This document shows, piece after piece, positions 1-7,587 of a DNA stretch of 64,000 nucleotides. A model generated the notes under the pieces. It saw nothing but the letters and a program-made list of their open reading frames with translations. It was not told where the DNA came from and made no database searches. Within the stretch, counting starts at the first letter, position 1. Each line of letters opens with the position of its first letter. This DNA comes from JBALVO01 sp036961445. Lineage in GTDB: Bacteria > Pseudomonadota > Gammaproteobacteria > Pseudomonadales > Halieaceae. The position numbers and the translations under genes were made by a program. The stretch spans positions 1 through 64,000 of the forward strand of contig JBALVO010000003.1 in the NCBI GenBank assembly GCA_036961445.1, in the 5' to 3' direction.

Positions 1-186
1 TTTGGCATCGGGCAACACTTTTGTATGGGGTCACACCTTGCGAGATTGGAATTAAGGGTTATATTTGAAGAAATACTACTGCGCATCCGCAACCCCCGTC
101 TGGACGGGGATATTAGCTGGTTGCGCTCCAACTTTATTAACGGTATCAAGGCCATGCCTATTGCTTTTGATGTGGTAGAGAGCTGA
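1..186 (+). CDS. Cytochrome P450, C-terminal fragment
   Basis: The reading frame is open from the first base and gives the last 61 residues of a P450. It opens with the haem-binding loop FGIGQHFCMG, in which Cys8 of the fragment is the axial thiolate ligand. The L-helix AR-E--- pattern and a short C-terminal tail follow. The rest of the gene lies outside the window. The family is bacterial class I in style, but substrate and CYP family cannot be told from 61 residues. It is not a copy of the P450 at 51.5 kb. Neighbouring HIT, amidohydrolase and NTF2-like genes suggest a catabolic setting. The truncation is only the window edge. Confidence 0.85.
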   Translation, partial: FGIGQHFCMGSHLARLELRVIFEEILLRIRNPRLDGDISWLRSNFINGIKAMPIAFDVVES

Positions 187-208
187 CGATCCTGGGGCAT
201 TGGTAGCT

Positions 209-640
209 ATGAGCGATGACTGTATTTTTTGCCAGATACTCAACGAGCAGGCAGAGTGCTACGCAATCCATGAAACCCGCTATACCAAGACCTTTCTGGA
301 CATATTTCCAGCGGCCCCTGGTCACTGCCTGATCGTGACCAAGGATCATTATAAGGACATATTTGAGGCGACACCTGAGGCTATTAGCATGATTGGGCAT
401 GTATCGACCCTTATCGCTCATACAGTAAAAGATGAACTGGCCTGCGACGGTGTAGGGGTTTTCCAGCTTAACGGTGCGGCGGCGGGGCAGACGGTATTTC
501 ATTACCATATGCATGTGATTCCTCGTAATAGCGGCGAGGACATAAGCATACACTCACGCTCGCCCGGCGATCCTGCGGATCTGACGGCGATGGCATCCCG
601 TTTAAGTGCTCGTGCCTACTCGATGCGCGAGGATGACTAA
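209..640 (+). CDS. HIT family (histidine triad) nucleotide-binding protein
   Basis: The product is a 143-residue HIT protein. It has an N-terminal CIFCQI segment typical of the Hint/FHIT-like branch and the histidine triad HYHMHV near residues 98-103, where the middle and last His bind the nucleotide phosphate. The family hydrolyses or transfers nucleoside monophosphates from phosphoramidates, sulfates or dinucleotides; the substrate here is unknown. ATG 209 is preferred because a GGGG stretch lies about 11 bases upstream. An in-frame TTG at 200 would add three residues but has no ribosome site. It follows the P450 stop by 22 bases, so the two may be co-transcribed. Confidence 0.88.
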   Translation: MSDDCIFCQILNEQAECYAIHETRYTKTFLDIFPAAPGHCLIVTKDHYKDIFEATPEAISMIGHVSTLIAHTVKDELACDGVGVFQLNGAAAGQTVFHYHMHVIPRNSGEDISIHSRSPGDPADLTAMASRLSARAYSMREDD

Positions 641-736
641 GTCTCCACTGTTGATTAAAACGCTCCGGGTAACGCGCATCGGTTCACCGTATTGATCCCT
701 GACGGGAAATGTCATTGCCCTGACTGTTTTTGTCCT

Positions 737-760
737 TGGTGTTGAGCGCACGAAACACCA
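737..760. promoter_or_regulatory. Short inverted repeat upstream of amidohydrolase gene
   Basis: TGGTGTT (737-743) and AACACCA (754-760) form a perfect 7-base dyad with a 10-base spacer, about 50 bases before the amidohydrolase start. It lacks a T-run, so it does not look like a terminator. An operator is the simplest reading; the regulator is unknown. A MarR-family gene sits 1.5 kb downstream. The rest of the 641-808 spacer shows no clear promoter. Confidence 0.25.
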
Positions 761-808
761 CAATAGCCCTCACGAGAAAAATAGCGAACCCAGCCAGAGG
801 AATATTTC

Positions 809-1681
809 ATGCCAATGCCCAAGGATATCGGTGTTATCGATCTGATGCTTGCCGTCCCCGGTGATGACACTAGTCATTTTTATGAATGGATCAAACCCAT
901 GCTCATGGATAAAGAAAGCCATGAAATGTTCAAGATGCCCGCTCAGTACATGTTCAAGGATATTCCCGAGACACCCAAGCAGGAAGACTATATCGCCTAC
1001 ACGCTGCAGCAGATGGACAAGCACGGAATAGAGCGCGCCATGATCGGTATTGGCAAGTTCAGTGACGTGCATGCCGAGGCATTGCGTCTGCATCCGGACC
1101 GGTTCTTTGCTTCCTATGAGGCCAACCCGAATAATGGCATGGATGAAGTGCGCACCATTGTCGCCCTGCATGAGGAGTTTGGCATCAAGGCTGTTACCGC
1201 GGCGCCGGCCATGATTTGCCCCCCGGTACCGGTGAATGATAAAAAGTGGTATCCCATATACGCCAAGCTGGTGGAGCTGGATATCCCGTTCTGTCCCTGC
1301 ATGGGTGTGCCCGGCCCGCGAGTACCATTTGGCCCGCAGAAAGTCGAATTGTTGGATGAGGTGTTGTGGTTCTTCCCGGAGTTGCGCGTGGTAACCCGTC
1401 ATGGCTGCGAGCCCTGGACCGATGTGGCATGGAAAATGATGCTGAAGTATCCTAATCTTTATTACAGCACCAGTGCTTTCGCGCCCAAGCACTACCCCAA
1501 GGATATTATTGATTTTGCCAACAAACGCGGATCCAACCAGGTAATGTACGCCGGTTACTTTCCCATGGGATTGTCATTGGACAGAATTTTCAGTGAAATG
1601 CCCGATGTGCCTTTTCGCGATGAGGTGTGGCCCAAGTTCTTGCGTGAGAACGCTATTCGGGTGTTCAAGCTGGATGAGTAA
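809..1681 (+). CDS. Amidohydrolase family (ACMSD-like TIM barrel) protein
   Basis: The product has 290 residues, the usual length for the ACMSD/amidohydrolase-2 branch of decarboxylases and hydrolases acting on aromatic or polyketide-like acids. The C-terminal half carries a typical pattern (VVTRHGCEPW, then a YPNLYYSTSAF strand). At the N-terminus, where family members usually have an I-D-x-H-x-H metal site, it reads GVIDLMLAVP, so the two metal-binding histidines are absent. From memory a subgroup with VID-M---P exists in actinobacteria and others. Metal use and reaction are therefore uncertain. The start at 809 is supported by AGAGG about 8 bases upstream. An NTF2-like gene follows 40 bases later. 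Confidence 0.75.
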   Translation: MPMPKDIGVIDLMLAVPGDDTSHFYEWIKPMLMDKESHEMFKMPAQYMFKDIPETPKQEDYIAYTLQQMDKHGIERAMIGIGKFSDVHAEALRLHPDRFFASYEANPNNGMDEVRTIVALHEEFGIKAVTAAPAMICPPVPVNDKKWYPIYAKLVELDIPFCPCMGVPGPRVPFGPQKVELLDEVLWFFPELRVVTRHGCEPWTDVAWKMMLKYPNLYYSTSAFAPKHYPKDIIDFANKRGSNQVMYAGYFPMGLSLDRIFSEMPDVPFRDEVWPKFLRENAIRVFKLDE

Positions 1682-1721
1682 TCCCGTTCTTTTCTCGTAG
1701 ATCTTTGGCAAGGAGACTACT

Positions 1722-2180
1722 GTGCTTTCACAGCAAGAGCTTTCGGATCGATTTGAGATCCAGGATCTGGTTTTTCACTATGCGCATCTGATCGATAGCA
1801 AGCAGTTCGACGCTCTGCGTGACAGCGTATTTACCAGTGATGCACATATCGATTACAGCGCCTTTGGCGGCAGTGTGGGTACCACAGAAGAAACGATAGA
1901 ATTTCTCAAAGCGGCGGTTACCGTCGAGTTGTTTCCCAATACCCAGCACATGAATGCGAATGTACAGGTGCAACTCGATGGCGATCGGGCGACAGGCAAG
2001 GTGATGTGTTTCAATCCCATGGAAATGACAATATCTGCTGGAGCCCCCCAGACCTACTTTCTTGGTTTGTGGTACATCGATGAATATCGCCGAACGATTG
2101 ATGGTTGGCGGATTTGTCGCAGGGAGGAAGTAAAGAGCTGGGTTTTCAACACGCCGGACTTTATGAACTTGCAGGCCTAG
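1722..2180 (+). CDS. NTF2-like / SnoaL-like fold protein
   Basis: The product is a 152-residue single-domain protein of the nuclear transport factor 2-like superfamily. It has the usual opening (an I-D-L---YA--ID helix near residues 13-25), a central ANVQVQLDGDRATGKV strand pair and a closing DGWRICRREE strand. Such proteins act as small hydrolases, dehydratases, isomerases or ligand-binding subunits. In catabolic clusters they often accompany dioxygenases or amidohydrolases. The GTG start at 1722 is chosen because AAGGAG lies 6-7 bases upstream. It is probably co-transcribed with the amidohydrolase. The substrate cannot be inferred from sequence. Confidence 0.8.
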   Translation: MLSQQELSDRFEIQDLVFHYAHLIDSKQFDALRDSVFTSDAHIDYSAFGGSVGTTEETIEFLKAAVTVELFPNTQHMNANVQVQLDGDRATGKVMCFNPMEMTISAGAPQTYFLGLWYIDEYRRTIDGWRICRREEVKSWVFNTPDFMNLQA

Positions 2181-2193
2181 AACATCGGGCAGT

Positions 2194-2694
2194 TTACGTG
2201 ACGGTCGCCCAGCTTTCTGGTAAATAGTCCAGTTCAAGTTTGCGCACTGCACTGCGCAGGCTCAACTCAAGATTAGTCAGGGCCTCTTCGCCAATTTTCC
2301 CTGCATAGTATTGGCGCACCATAGCGATGACTTCGAGGCTGTCACCAGCCAGTGCCACACCGCGTTCGGTGAGCCTGATTTCCTTGGCGCGCTTGTCGCC
2401 GCTATCTACGTCCCTGGCAACATATCCCATGCGTTCCAGTTCTTTGAGCATTTTGCCCATGGCCTGTTGGGTCACCTGTGCCCGTTCTGCCAATTCGGTG
2501 ACGCGCACAGCTCCCAGGCCCAGATTAGCAAAAACCGCACTGTGGGAGGGACGAATGCCAGGGTAGCCACGATCTTCCAGGGCGCGCCATATCCGTCTTT
2601 CGAAGTCGCGGGAAAACTCGCGTAGTAAGCGCGACAGGTTGTTCGATAACAGGCAGGCGATTTCCTGATTTGTCTGAGACGTTGTTTTAGTCAC
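2194..2694 (-). CDS. MarR family transcriptional regulator
   Basis: The product is a 166-residue winged-helix regulator. The central part (VRVTELAERAQVTQQAMGKMLKEL segment) is the recognition-helix region, followed by the wing (VARDVDSGDKRAKEIRLTERG). Helices at both ends would form the dimer interface. MarR proteins usually repress nearby genes and release DNA when a phenolic or other small ligand binds. I chose the GTG at 2694 because GGAG lies 6 bases in front of it. A TTG 12 bases further upstream overlaps that ribosome site. It converges with the NTF2-like gene and diverges from xth, so control of the adjacent catabolic genes is plausible but unproven. Confidence 0.88.
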   Translation of the reverse strand: MTKTTSQTNQEIACLLSNNLSRLLREFSRDFERRIWRALEDRGYPGIRPSHSAVFANLGLGAVRVTELAERAQVTQQAMGKMLKELERMGYVARDVDSGDKRAKEIRLTERGVALAGDSLEVIAMVRQYYAGKIGEEALTNLELSLRSAVRKLELDYLPESWATVT

Positions 2695-2747
2695 GAGATC
2701 CTCCAACAGGGTCTTATTATTTTGAATACTCGTATGGCAATTGTAGA

Positions 2748-2764
2748 CCAGTGTTAGCCAGTGT
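2748..2764. repeat. Direct repeat CCAGTGT, 10-base period, in marR-xth spacer
   Basis: CCAGTGT occurs at 2748-2754 and again at 2758-2764, one helical turn apart, between the divergent MarR and xth genes. It could be a protein-binding site. MarR sites are normally inverted repeats, so the assignment is weak. Confidence 0.2.
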
Positions 2765-2796
2765 CACTTTTTGATTTGTCAGTAATGATCGAGAAA

Positions 2797-2826
2797 TTGA
2801 ATCCCGGCTTGCGAATCCGGTACACT
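2797..2826 (+). promoter_or_regulatory. Putative sigma-70 promoter of xth
   Basis: TTGAAT (2797-2802) and TACACT (2821-2826) are separated by 18 bases and lie about 30 bases before the xth start codon. Both hexamers match the consensus at four or more positions. Confidence 0.4.
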
Positions 2827-2857
2827 GCGCCGTTGCAAACACGATCGGAACCGCACA

Positions 2858-3640
2858 ATGGCAAAAATTATCACCTGTAATACCAATGGTATTCGCGCCG
2901 CAGCGCGCAAAGGATTTTTCGACTGGCTACAGGCTGAACAAGCCGATGTGGTGTGCATCCAGGAGACCAAGGCCCAGTTTGATCAGTTGAGCGACCCCGT
3001 ATTTTCACCGGCTGGCTATCATTGTTACTACAACGATGCGATAAAAAAGGGCTATAGCGGAACAGCGCTGTACAGTAAGGTTAAGCCGCAGCGGGTAATC
3101 ACCAGCCTGGGTTGGGATCCCGCTGATTCTGAGGGGCGCTACCTGCAGGCGGACTTCAAAGGCTTGAGTGTGATCTCGCTGTATATGCCATCGGGATCAA
3201 GTAGTGAGGAGGTACTGCAAAAGAAATTGCGCTTCATGGAACTATTTATGGAGCATCTGCGTGATTTGCGACGCAAACGCAGAGAATTCATTATCTGCGC
3301 CGACTGGAATACCTGCCATCACCAGATCGACCTGAAAAACTGGCGTAGTAACCAGAAAAATTCGGGTTTCCTACCCCAGGAAAGGGCGTGGCTGGATACG
3401 CTTTATGATGACGTCGGCTACGTCGATTCGTTCCGTTTGGTCAATACCGAGGCAGAGCAGTATACCTGGTGGTCCAATAGGGGGCAGGCCTGGGCCAATA
3501 ACGTGGGTTGGCGACTGGATTACCAGGTGATCACGCCAAAACTGGCAGACAAGGTGGTAGGTGCCGCCATCTACAAGGAACAACGATTCTCTGATCACGC
3601 GCCACAAATCATGGAATACGACATGGAAGTGACAGTCTGA
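2858..3640 (+). CDS. xth: Exodeoxyribonuclease III family AP endonuclease
   Basis: The product is a 260-residue endonuclease/exonuclease/phosphatase fold enzyme of base-excision repair. It would cut the backbone 5' of abasic sites and trim 3' ends in the cytoplasm. Visible active-site motifs in order are NTNGIRAA (metal/phosphate site), CIQETK (metal-binding Glu), the YSGTALYS strand, LYMPSGSS, ADWNTCHHQIDL (catalytic Asp/Asn), RLDYQVI and the terminal SDHAPQ (catalytic His). The length is normal for ExoIII/ExoA. It stands alone between a MarR gene and yajC. Confidence 0.93.
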   Translation: MAKIITCNTNGIRAAARKGFFDWLQAEQADVVCIQETKAQFDQLSDPVFSPAGYHCYYNDAIKKGYSGTALYSKVKPQRVITSLGWDPADSEGRYLQADFKGLSVISLYMPSGSSSEEVLQKKLRFMELFMEHLRDLRRKRREFIICADWNTCHHQIDLKNWRSNQKNSGFLPQERAWLDTLYDDVGYVDSFRLVNTEAEQYTWWSNRGQAWANNVGWRLDYQVITPKLADKVVGAAIYKEQRFSDHAPQIMEYDMEVTV

Positions 3641-3651
3641 CGTCGCGGCAA

Positions 3652-3680
3652 TTGCGAGGCAGGATGAAAACCTGTAAATT
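3652..3680 (+). promoter_or_regulatory. Putative promoter of yajC-dcyD
   Basis: TTGCGA (3652-3657) and TAAATT (3675-3680) are separated by 17 bases, about 50 bases before the yajC start. This is a reasonable sigma-70 match. The xth stop codon is only 12 bases upstream, so yajC appears to have its own promoter. Confidence 0.42.
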
Positions 3681-3731
3681 AGCCGCGTTTTCTACGCTCC
3701 CTATGGAGCCCAATCAATCAGGAAGTATTTG

Positions 3732-4067
3732 ATGAGTTTGTTTATTGCCAGTGCCCACGCCCAGGAAGCAGGAGCCGCATCCCAGGGTGGAGAAATGTTC
3801 CAGATTTTGTTTTTGGTCGGACTTTTCGCCCTGTTTTATTTCATAGCCATCAGGCCTCAACGGAAACGCCAGAAAGAGCATGGCGAAATGGTCGCCGCTT
3901 TGAGCAAGGGTGATGAGGTGGTCACCAGTTCCGGAATCCTGGGTAAAGTGACCTCTCTGGATGACAGCTACATGGTGCTCAACGTGGCCAACAATGTTGA
4001 GATGAAATTCCAGCGCGTTCACCTGCACGCTGTGTTGCCCAAGGGCACGCTTAAGTCCATCGGCTAA
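3732..4067 (+). CDS. yajC: Preprotein translocase accessory subunit YajC
   Basis: The product is a 111-residue inner-membrane protein. It has a short N-terminus, one transmembrane helix (about residues 21-40), the family motif AIRPQRKRQKEH directly after it, and a cytoplasmic SH3-like domain ending in LPKGTLKSIG. YajC associates with SecDF and the holotranslocon and with AcrB-type pumps. ATG 3732 is chosen because GGAAG lies 6-7 bases upstream; a TTG codon at 3729 directly precedes it. In most gammaproteobacteria yajC sits between tgt and secD. Here it is followed 8 bases later by a desulfhydrase gene, so this may be a second or relocated copy. Confidence 0.88.
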   Translation: MSLFIASAHAQEAGAASQGGEMFQILFLVGLFALFYFIAIRPQRKRQKEHGEMVAALSKGDEVVTSSGILGKVTSLDDSYMVLNVANNVEMKFQRVHLHAVLPKGTLKSIG

Positions 4068-4075
4068 GGCCACGC

Positions 4076-5068
4076 ATGACGCTGGTGTACCCCCGCAAGA
4101 TAGATCTGGCGAGTACCCCAACACCTCTGCAGTACCTTGAGCGCGCCTCCACTAAGTGGGGCTGCGGTCATCGCCTTTGGGTAAAACGCGATGACCTTAC
4201 CGGTAGCACCTTAAGTGGCAATAAAGTGCGCAAGCTTGAATTTATCGCCGCCCATGCGATCGATAATAACTGCGACACACTGATCACCTGCGGTGGTGTG
4301 CAAAGCAATCACTGCCGTGCCACAGCCTTTGTTGGCGCGCAGTTGGGGCTGGATGTACACTTGTTACTGCGCGGGACAGAGCCAGCAGAGCGAGACGGTA
4401 ACCTGTTGCTTGACCATTTGGCGGGCGCAACCGTCAACCATTATCCTCCACAGCAGTATGTCCGCGAAATCGATGACTTGTTTGTGCAGTGGCAAACCCA
4501 CTACGCCGAGAACGGACGTCGGGCCCTGGCGATCCCTACTGGAGGCAGCGACGGTATCGGGGTCTGGGGGTATATTGCTGCATGTGAGGAGTTGGCCGTC
4601 GATTTTCGACGTGCTGCCATCGAACAAGCTCATATAGTCACCGCATCGGGATCTGGTGGCACCCAGGCCGGATTGACACTCGGGACAGCCTTACACGACC
4701 TGCCGGCAACGGTTTGGGGTGTTAATGTATGCGACGATGAACAATACTTTTTGGACAAGGTGACCAGTGACGCCGCCGACTGGGCAGCGCGCTATCCCGA
4801 TACTCCCCGGGTGGCAGTGCAGCCCCGGGTATTGGATGGTTATGTAGGGCAGGGCTATGGTGTCGCTACCGCTGAGGTATTTCGCCTCATTGCCGAGTTG
4901 AGCGCCATGGAGGGGCTGGTACTGGATCCGGTGTATACCGGCAAAGCTTTTGCCGGAATGGTAGCGGAGATCGCCCGTGGACGTTTTGCGGGATGCCAGG
5001 ATATCGTGTTTATTCATACCGGTGGTATTTTTGGTCTGTTTCCCCAACGCACGGGCTTCAACTGGTAG
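4076..5068 (+). CDS. dcyD: D-cysteine desulfhydrase / ACC deaminase family PLP enzyme
   Basis: The product is a 330-residue fold-type II PLP enzyme. The Schiff-base lysine is Lys50 in LSGNKVRKLEF. The substrate loop CGGVQSNHCRA and the phosphate-binding SGSGGTQAG segment follow. D-cysteine desulfhydrase turns D-cysteine into pyruvate, ammonia and sulfide. ACC deaminase is a close relative with a different substrate, and some family members act on L-cysteate or other D-amino acids. Without a structure-based check of the loop residues the desulfhydrase name is a best guess. The 8-base gap to yajC implies co-transcription, which is an unusual pairing. Confidence 0.8.
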   Translation: MTLVYPRKIDLASTPTPLQYLERASTKWGCGHRLWVKRDDLTGSTLSGNKVRKLEFIAAHAIDNNCDTLITCGGVQSNHCRATAFVGAQLGLDVHLLLRGTEPAERDGNLLLDHLAGATVNHYPPQQYVREIDDLFVQWQTHYAENGRRALAIPTGGSDGIGVWGYIAACEELAVDFRRAAIEQAHIVTASGSGGTQAGLTLGTALHDLPATVWGVNVCDDEQYFLDKVTSDAADWAARYPDTPRVAVQPRVLDGYVGQGYGVATAEVFRLIAELSAMEGLVLDPVYTGKAFAGMVAEIARGRFAGCQDIVFIHTGGIFGLFPQRTGFNW

Positions 5069-5132
5069 TATGAATTGCTTGCACAGCCATGCTGTGGATT
5101 AAAAAAACAACAATAACAAGGCGGATTGCCCT

Positions 5133-6470
5133 ATGACAGAGCTGATTACGACGATCAACACGCTGGCCTGGGGCCCGCTGATGCTGGCCTTGCTACTGGG
5201 TACCGGTTTTTATCTTAGTTTGGGCCTGCGGCTGATGACTATCCGCAAACTGCCTGCGGCGCTGCGCCTGTTATTGCAGGGTCGAAAGGGTAAAGGTGCT
5301 GGTGATATCTCACCCTTCAGCGCTCTGATGACCTCCTTATCGGCCACCATTGGTACCGGCAATATTGCTGGTGTGGCTACCGCTATCGCCCTGGGTGGCC
5401 CGGGAGCTCTGTTCTGGATGTGGATCACCGCACTGGTAGGGCTGGCGACAAAATATGCAGAGGCGGTATGTGCGGTGCGCTTTCGCGAGCAGGATGAAGC
5501 GGGGCACTACAGTGGCGGCCCCATGTATTACATTAAAAATGGTTTGCACCGGCGGTGGCATTGGTTGGGTTATGCCTTTGCGATTTTTGGTGCACTGGCC
5601 GGGTTTGGTATTGCCAATACAGTGCAATCGAATTCTGTTTCACAAGTCCTGCATGACTCGTTTTCCGTGCCGCCATTGGCCACCGGACTGGTGCTGATGG
5701 TAATGGTGGGCGCTGTAGTACTTGGCGGCATCAAGCGCATCTCCAGCGTCGCCTCATGGTTGGTGCCGCTGATGGCCGTGAGCTACGTACTAATGAGCCT
5801 GATCGTTATTATCACTCACATTGAGGCGGTTCCGGGCGCAATAGTCACCATTGTCGACAGTGCTATGAACGGCACTGCCGCTGCCGGCGGCTTTGCCGGT
5901 GCGACGGTCTGGGCCGCTCTGCGTTTTGGTGTGGCCAGGGGCATATTCTCCAACGAGGCCGGTCTGGGTAGTGCACCAATAGCCCATGCCGCGGCCCGCA
6001 CTGACCAGCCGGTACAGCAGGGCATGATTGCCATGCTGGGTACTTTTATCGATACCCTGGTGGTGTGCACCATGACGGGCCTGGTTATCGTTATCATGGA
6101 TGTATGGCCCAGCGGCGTAAGCGGTGCCAGTTTGACCTCGATGGCCTTTGCCAGCGCCTTTCCCGGGGGTGAGTATATTGTCACCCTGGGACTGTGCGTG
6201 TTCGCCTTCACTACCATGATCGGCTGGTCTTTTTATGGTGAGCGCTGTGTGGTCTTTCTTGTAGGGACCCGGGGGATAACCCCGTTCAGGGTGGCCTGGG
6301 TGCTGGCCATTCCGGTTGGCACGGTAGTTGAGCTGAATATGGTTTGGTTGGTCGCTGACACGCTCAATGCGTTTATGGCGATTCCCAATCTGATCGCTTT
6401 GATCTTACTGGCTCCCCTGGTGTTCACTGTAACCAGAGAGTACTTTGAAAATATATTTATTGGTCACTAG
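5133..6470 (+). CDS. Sodium:alanine/glycine symporter (AGCS family)
   Basis: The product is a 445-residue polytopic inner-membrane carrier with about 11 hydrophobic segments. Family signatures include the ATIGTGNIAGVATAIALGGP loop near residues 70-90 and the GRG-type segment RGIFSNEAGLGSAPIAHAAA near 280. These proteins import alanine, glycine or D-alanine with Na+. The start at 5133 has only a weak AAGG 12 bases upstream. No regulator is adjacent. The substrate within small neutral amino acids cannot be resolved. A preceding perfect 6-bp hairpin (5082-5096) lacks a T-run, so it is not a convincing terminator. Confidence 0.88.
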   Translation: MTELITTINTLAWGPLMLALLLGTGFYLSLGLRLMTIRKLPAALRLLLQGRKGKGAGDISPFSALMTSLSATIGTGNIAGVATAIALGGPGALFWMWITALVGLATKYAEAVCAVRFREQDEAGHYSGGPMYYIKNGLHRRWHWLGYAFAIFGALAGFGIANTVQSNSVSQVLHDSFSVPPLATGLVLMVMVGAVVLGGIKRISSVASWLVPLMAVSYVLMSLIVIITHIEAVPGAIVTIVDSAMNGTAAAGGFAGATVWAALRFGVARGIFSNEAGLGSAPIAHAAARTDQPVQQGMIAMLGTFIDTLVVCTMTGLVIVIMDVWPSGVSGASLTSMAFASAFPGGEYIVTLGLCVFAFTTMIGWSFYGERCVVFLVGTRGITPFRVAWVLAIPVGTVVELNMVWLVADTLNAFMAIPNLIALILLAPLVFTVTREYFENIFIGH

Positions 6471-6481
6471 GATGCCTTCTG

Positions 6482-6559
6482 GCAGGTATTTGCTGAGAAG
6501 TATTTACCTGCTCGGGAGGGTAGTGCAGGCGCTGGCAGAGGCGCAAACAAGCAGGTATT
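6482..6559. repeat. Three copies of GCAGGTA in symporter/nucleotidase spacer
   Basis: GCAGGTATT (6482-6490), its near-complement TACCTGC (6505-6511) and GCAGGTATT again (6551-6559) occur in the 98-base spacer. The first two form an inverted repeat and the third lies 10 bases before the next start codon. This may be an operator array or an mRNA structure that could mask the nucleotidase start. No regulator is known. Confidence 0.25.
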
Positions 6560-6568
6560 CTTTCCCCT

Positions 6569-7468
6569 ATGCCTAAATCGTCTGAAGACAAACTGGTTAT
6601 CGCCATCTCCTCCCGCGCCTTGTTTAACCTGGACGACAGTCATCGCGTGTATGAAAAGGAAGGCTTGCAAGCCTATTCAGAGTACCAGGTAGAGCGGGAA
6701 GAAGAGCCGCTGGAGCCAGGAGAGGCGTTTCCACTGGTGCACAAGTTGCTGCGTCTCAATGAGCGTTTGGGTAAGGATTCCCAGGTACAAGTTGTCTTGT
6801 TGTCCAGAAACAGTGCTGATACCGGACTGCGCGTTTTTAACTCGATAGAGCACTACAAACTGGACATTAGCCGGGCGGCTTTTTGTGGTGGTGAGAGCCC
6901 GTGGCGTTACATCAATGCCTTCGGCTGCCAGCTGTTCCTGTCTAACGAGGCTGAGGATGTGCGTCACGCACTCCAATGCGGCGTAGCGGCAGCCACACTG
7001 GTATCGAGCAAGGGTGGCGGCACTGACAACGAGCTGCTGCGTTTTGCGTTTGATGGCGACGCGGTGCTGTTTTCCGATGAAGCTGAGAGGGTATACAAGA
7101 GCGAAGGCCTGGACGCGTTTACCGCCAGTGAAAAAGCGGCGGCCAGGGAGCCATTGGGAGGCGGTCCATTCAAGCCATTTTTGTCAGCACTGCATCGTTT
7201 ACAGCAGGCATTTCCTGCTACCGAAGCGCCTATTCGCACGGCGCTGGTTACGGCCAGGTCTGCTCCTGCGCACGAACGCGTAATTCGTACTTTGCGTGCC
7301 TGGAATATCCGTATAGACGAGTCGATTTTCCTGGGAGGGCTCAATAAAACCGACTTTCTCAAGGCCTACCAGGCAGATGTTTTTTTCGATGATCAGCCGG
7401 TACATTGTGAATCTGCCGGCCCTCACATCGCCACTGGCCATGTGCCCCACGGCGTGGCGAATTCCTGA
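6569..7468 (+). CDS. Cytosolic 5'-nucleotidase (PF06189-type)
   Basis: The product has 299 residues and resembles the bacterial relatives of eukaryotic cytosolic 5'-nucleotidase I, which hydrolyse nucleoside 5'-monophosphates. Visible features are an opening strand KLVIAISSRALFNLDDSH (where HAD enzymes place their nucleophile, here LFNLDD), a VVLLSRNSADTG segment, AAFCGGESPWRYI, and a second similar half (FDGDAVLFSDEAERVYKSEG, ALVTARSAP). The two halves repeat the same Y-x-x-E-G-L-x-A-[YF] theme. The ribosome site is poor and lies within the repeated GCAGGTA motif. No operon partner is obvious. Confidence 0.82.
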   Translation: MPKSSEDKLVIAISSRALFNLDDSHRVYEKEGLQAYSEYQVEREEEPLEPGEAFPLVHKLLRLNERLGKDSQVQVVLLSRNSADTGLRVFNSIEHYKLDISRAAFCGGESPWRYINAFGCQLFLSNEAEDVRHALQCGVAAATLVSSKGGGTDNELLRFAFDGDAVLFSDEAERVYKSEGLDAFTASEKAAAREPLGGGPFKPFLSALHRLQQAFPATEAPIRTALVTARSAPAHERVIRTLRAWNIRIDESIFLGGLNKTDFLKAYQADVFFDDQPVHCESAGPHIATGHVPHGVANS

Positions 7469-7501
7469 TTTCGCCCTGTCAGGCCTTTATTCTTTTTTTA
7501 T

Positions 7502-7531
7502 TTGGCAAATGCCTCAGTTAATGGCTATTCT
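7502..7531 (+). promoter_or_regulatory. Putative promoter of cysB
   Basis: TTGGCA (7502-7507) and TATTCT (7526-7531) are 18 bases apart, ending 56 bases before the cysB start codon. CysB genes are often autoregulated, but I see no clear CysB site here. Confidence 0.33.
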
Positions 7532-7587
7532 TCATAAGGAACAGTCGGGGATTCACTTAGGCTTCCCCCGCTAAATTGGAGCTCGCC

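Noticed and set aside
770..1492. Long open frame on the minus strand opposite the amidohydrolase gene (240 codons)
   Set aside because: The plus-strand frame has clear family motifs and a ribosome site; the antisense frame has no recognisable motif and is a codon-bias shadow.
5082..5096. CACAGC-CAT-GCTGTG hairpin after the desulfhydrase gene as a terminator
   Set aside because: The stem is perfect but is followed by A residues, not T, on the coding strand, and the other strand has no T-run after the stem either.
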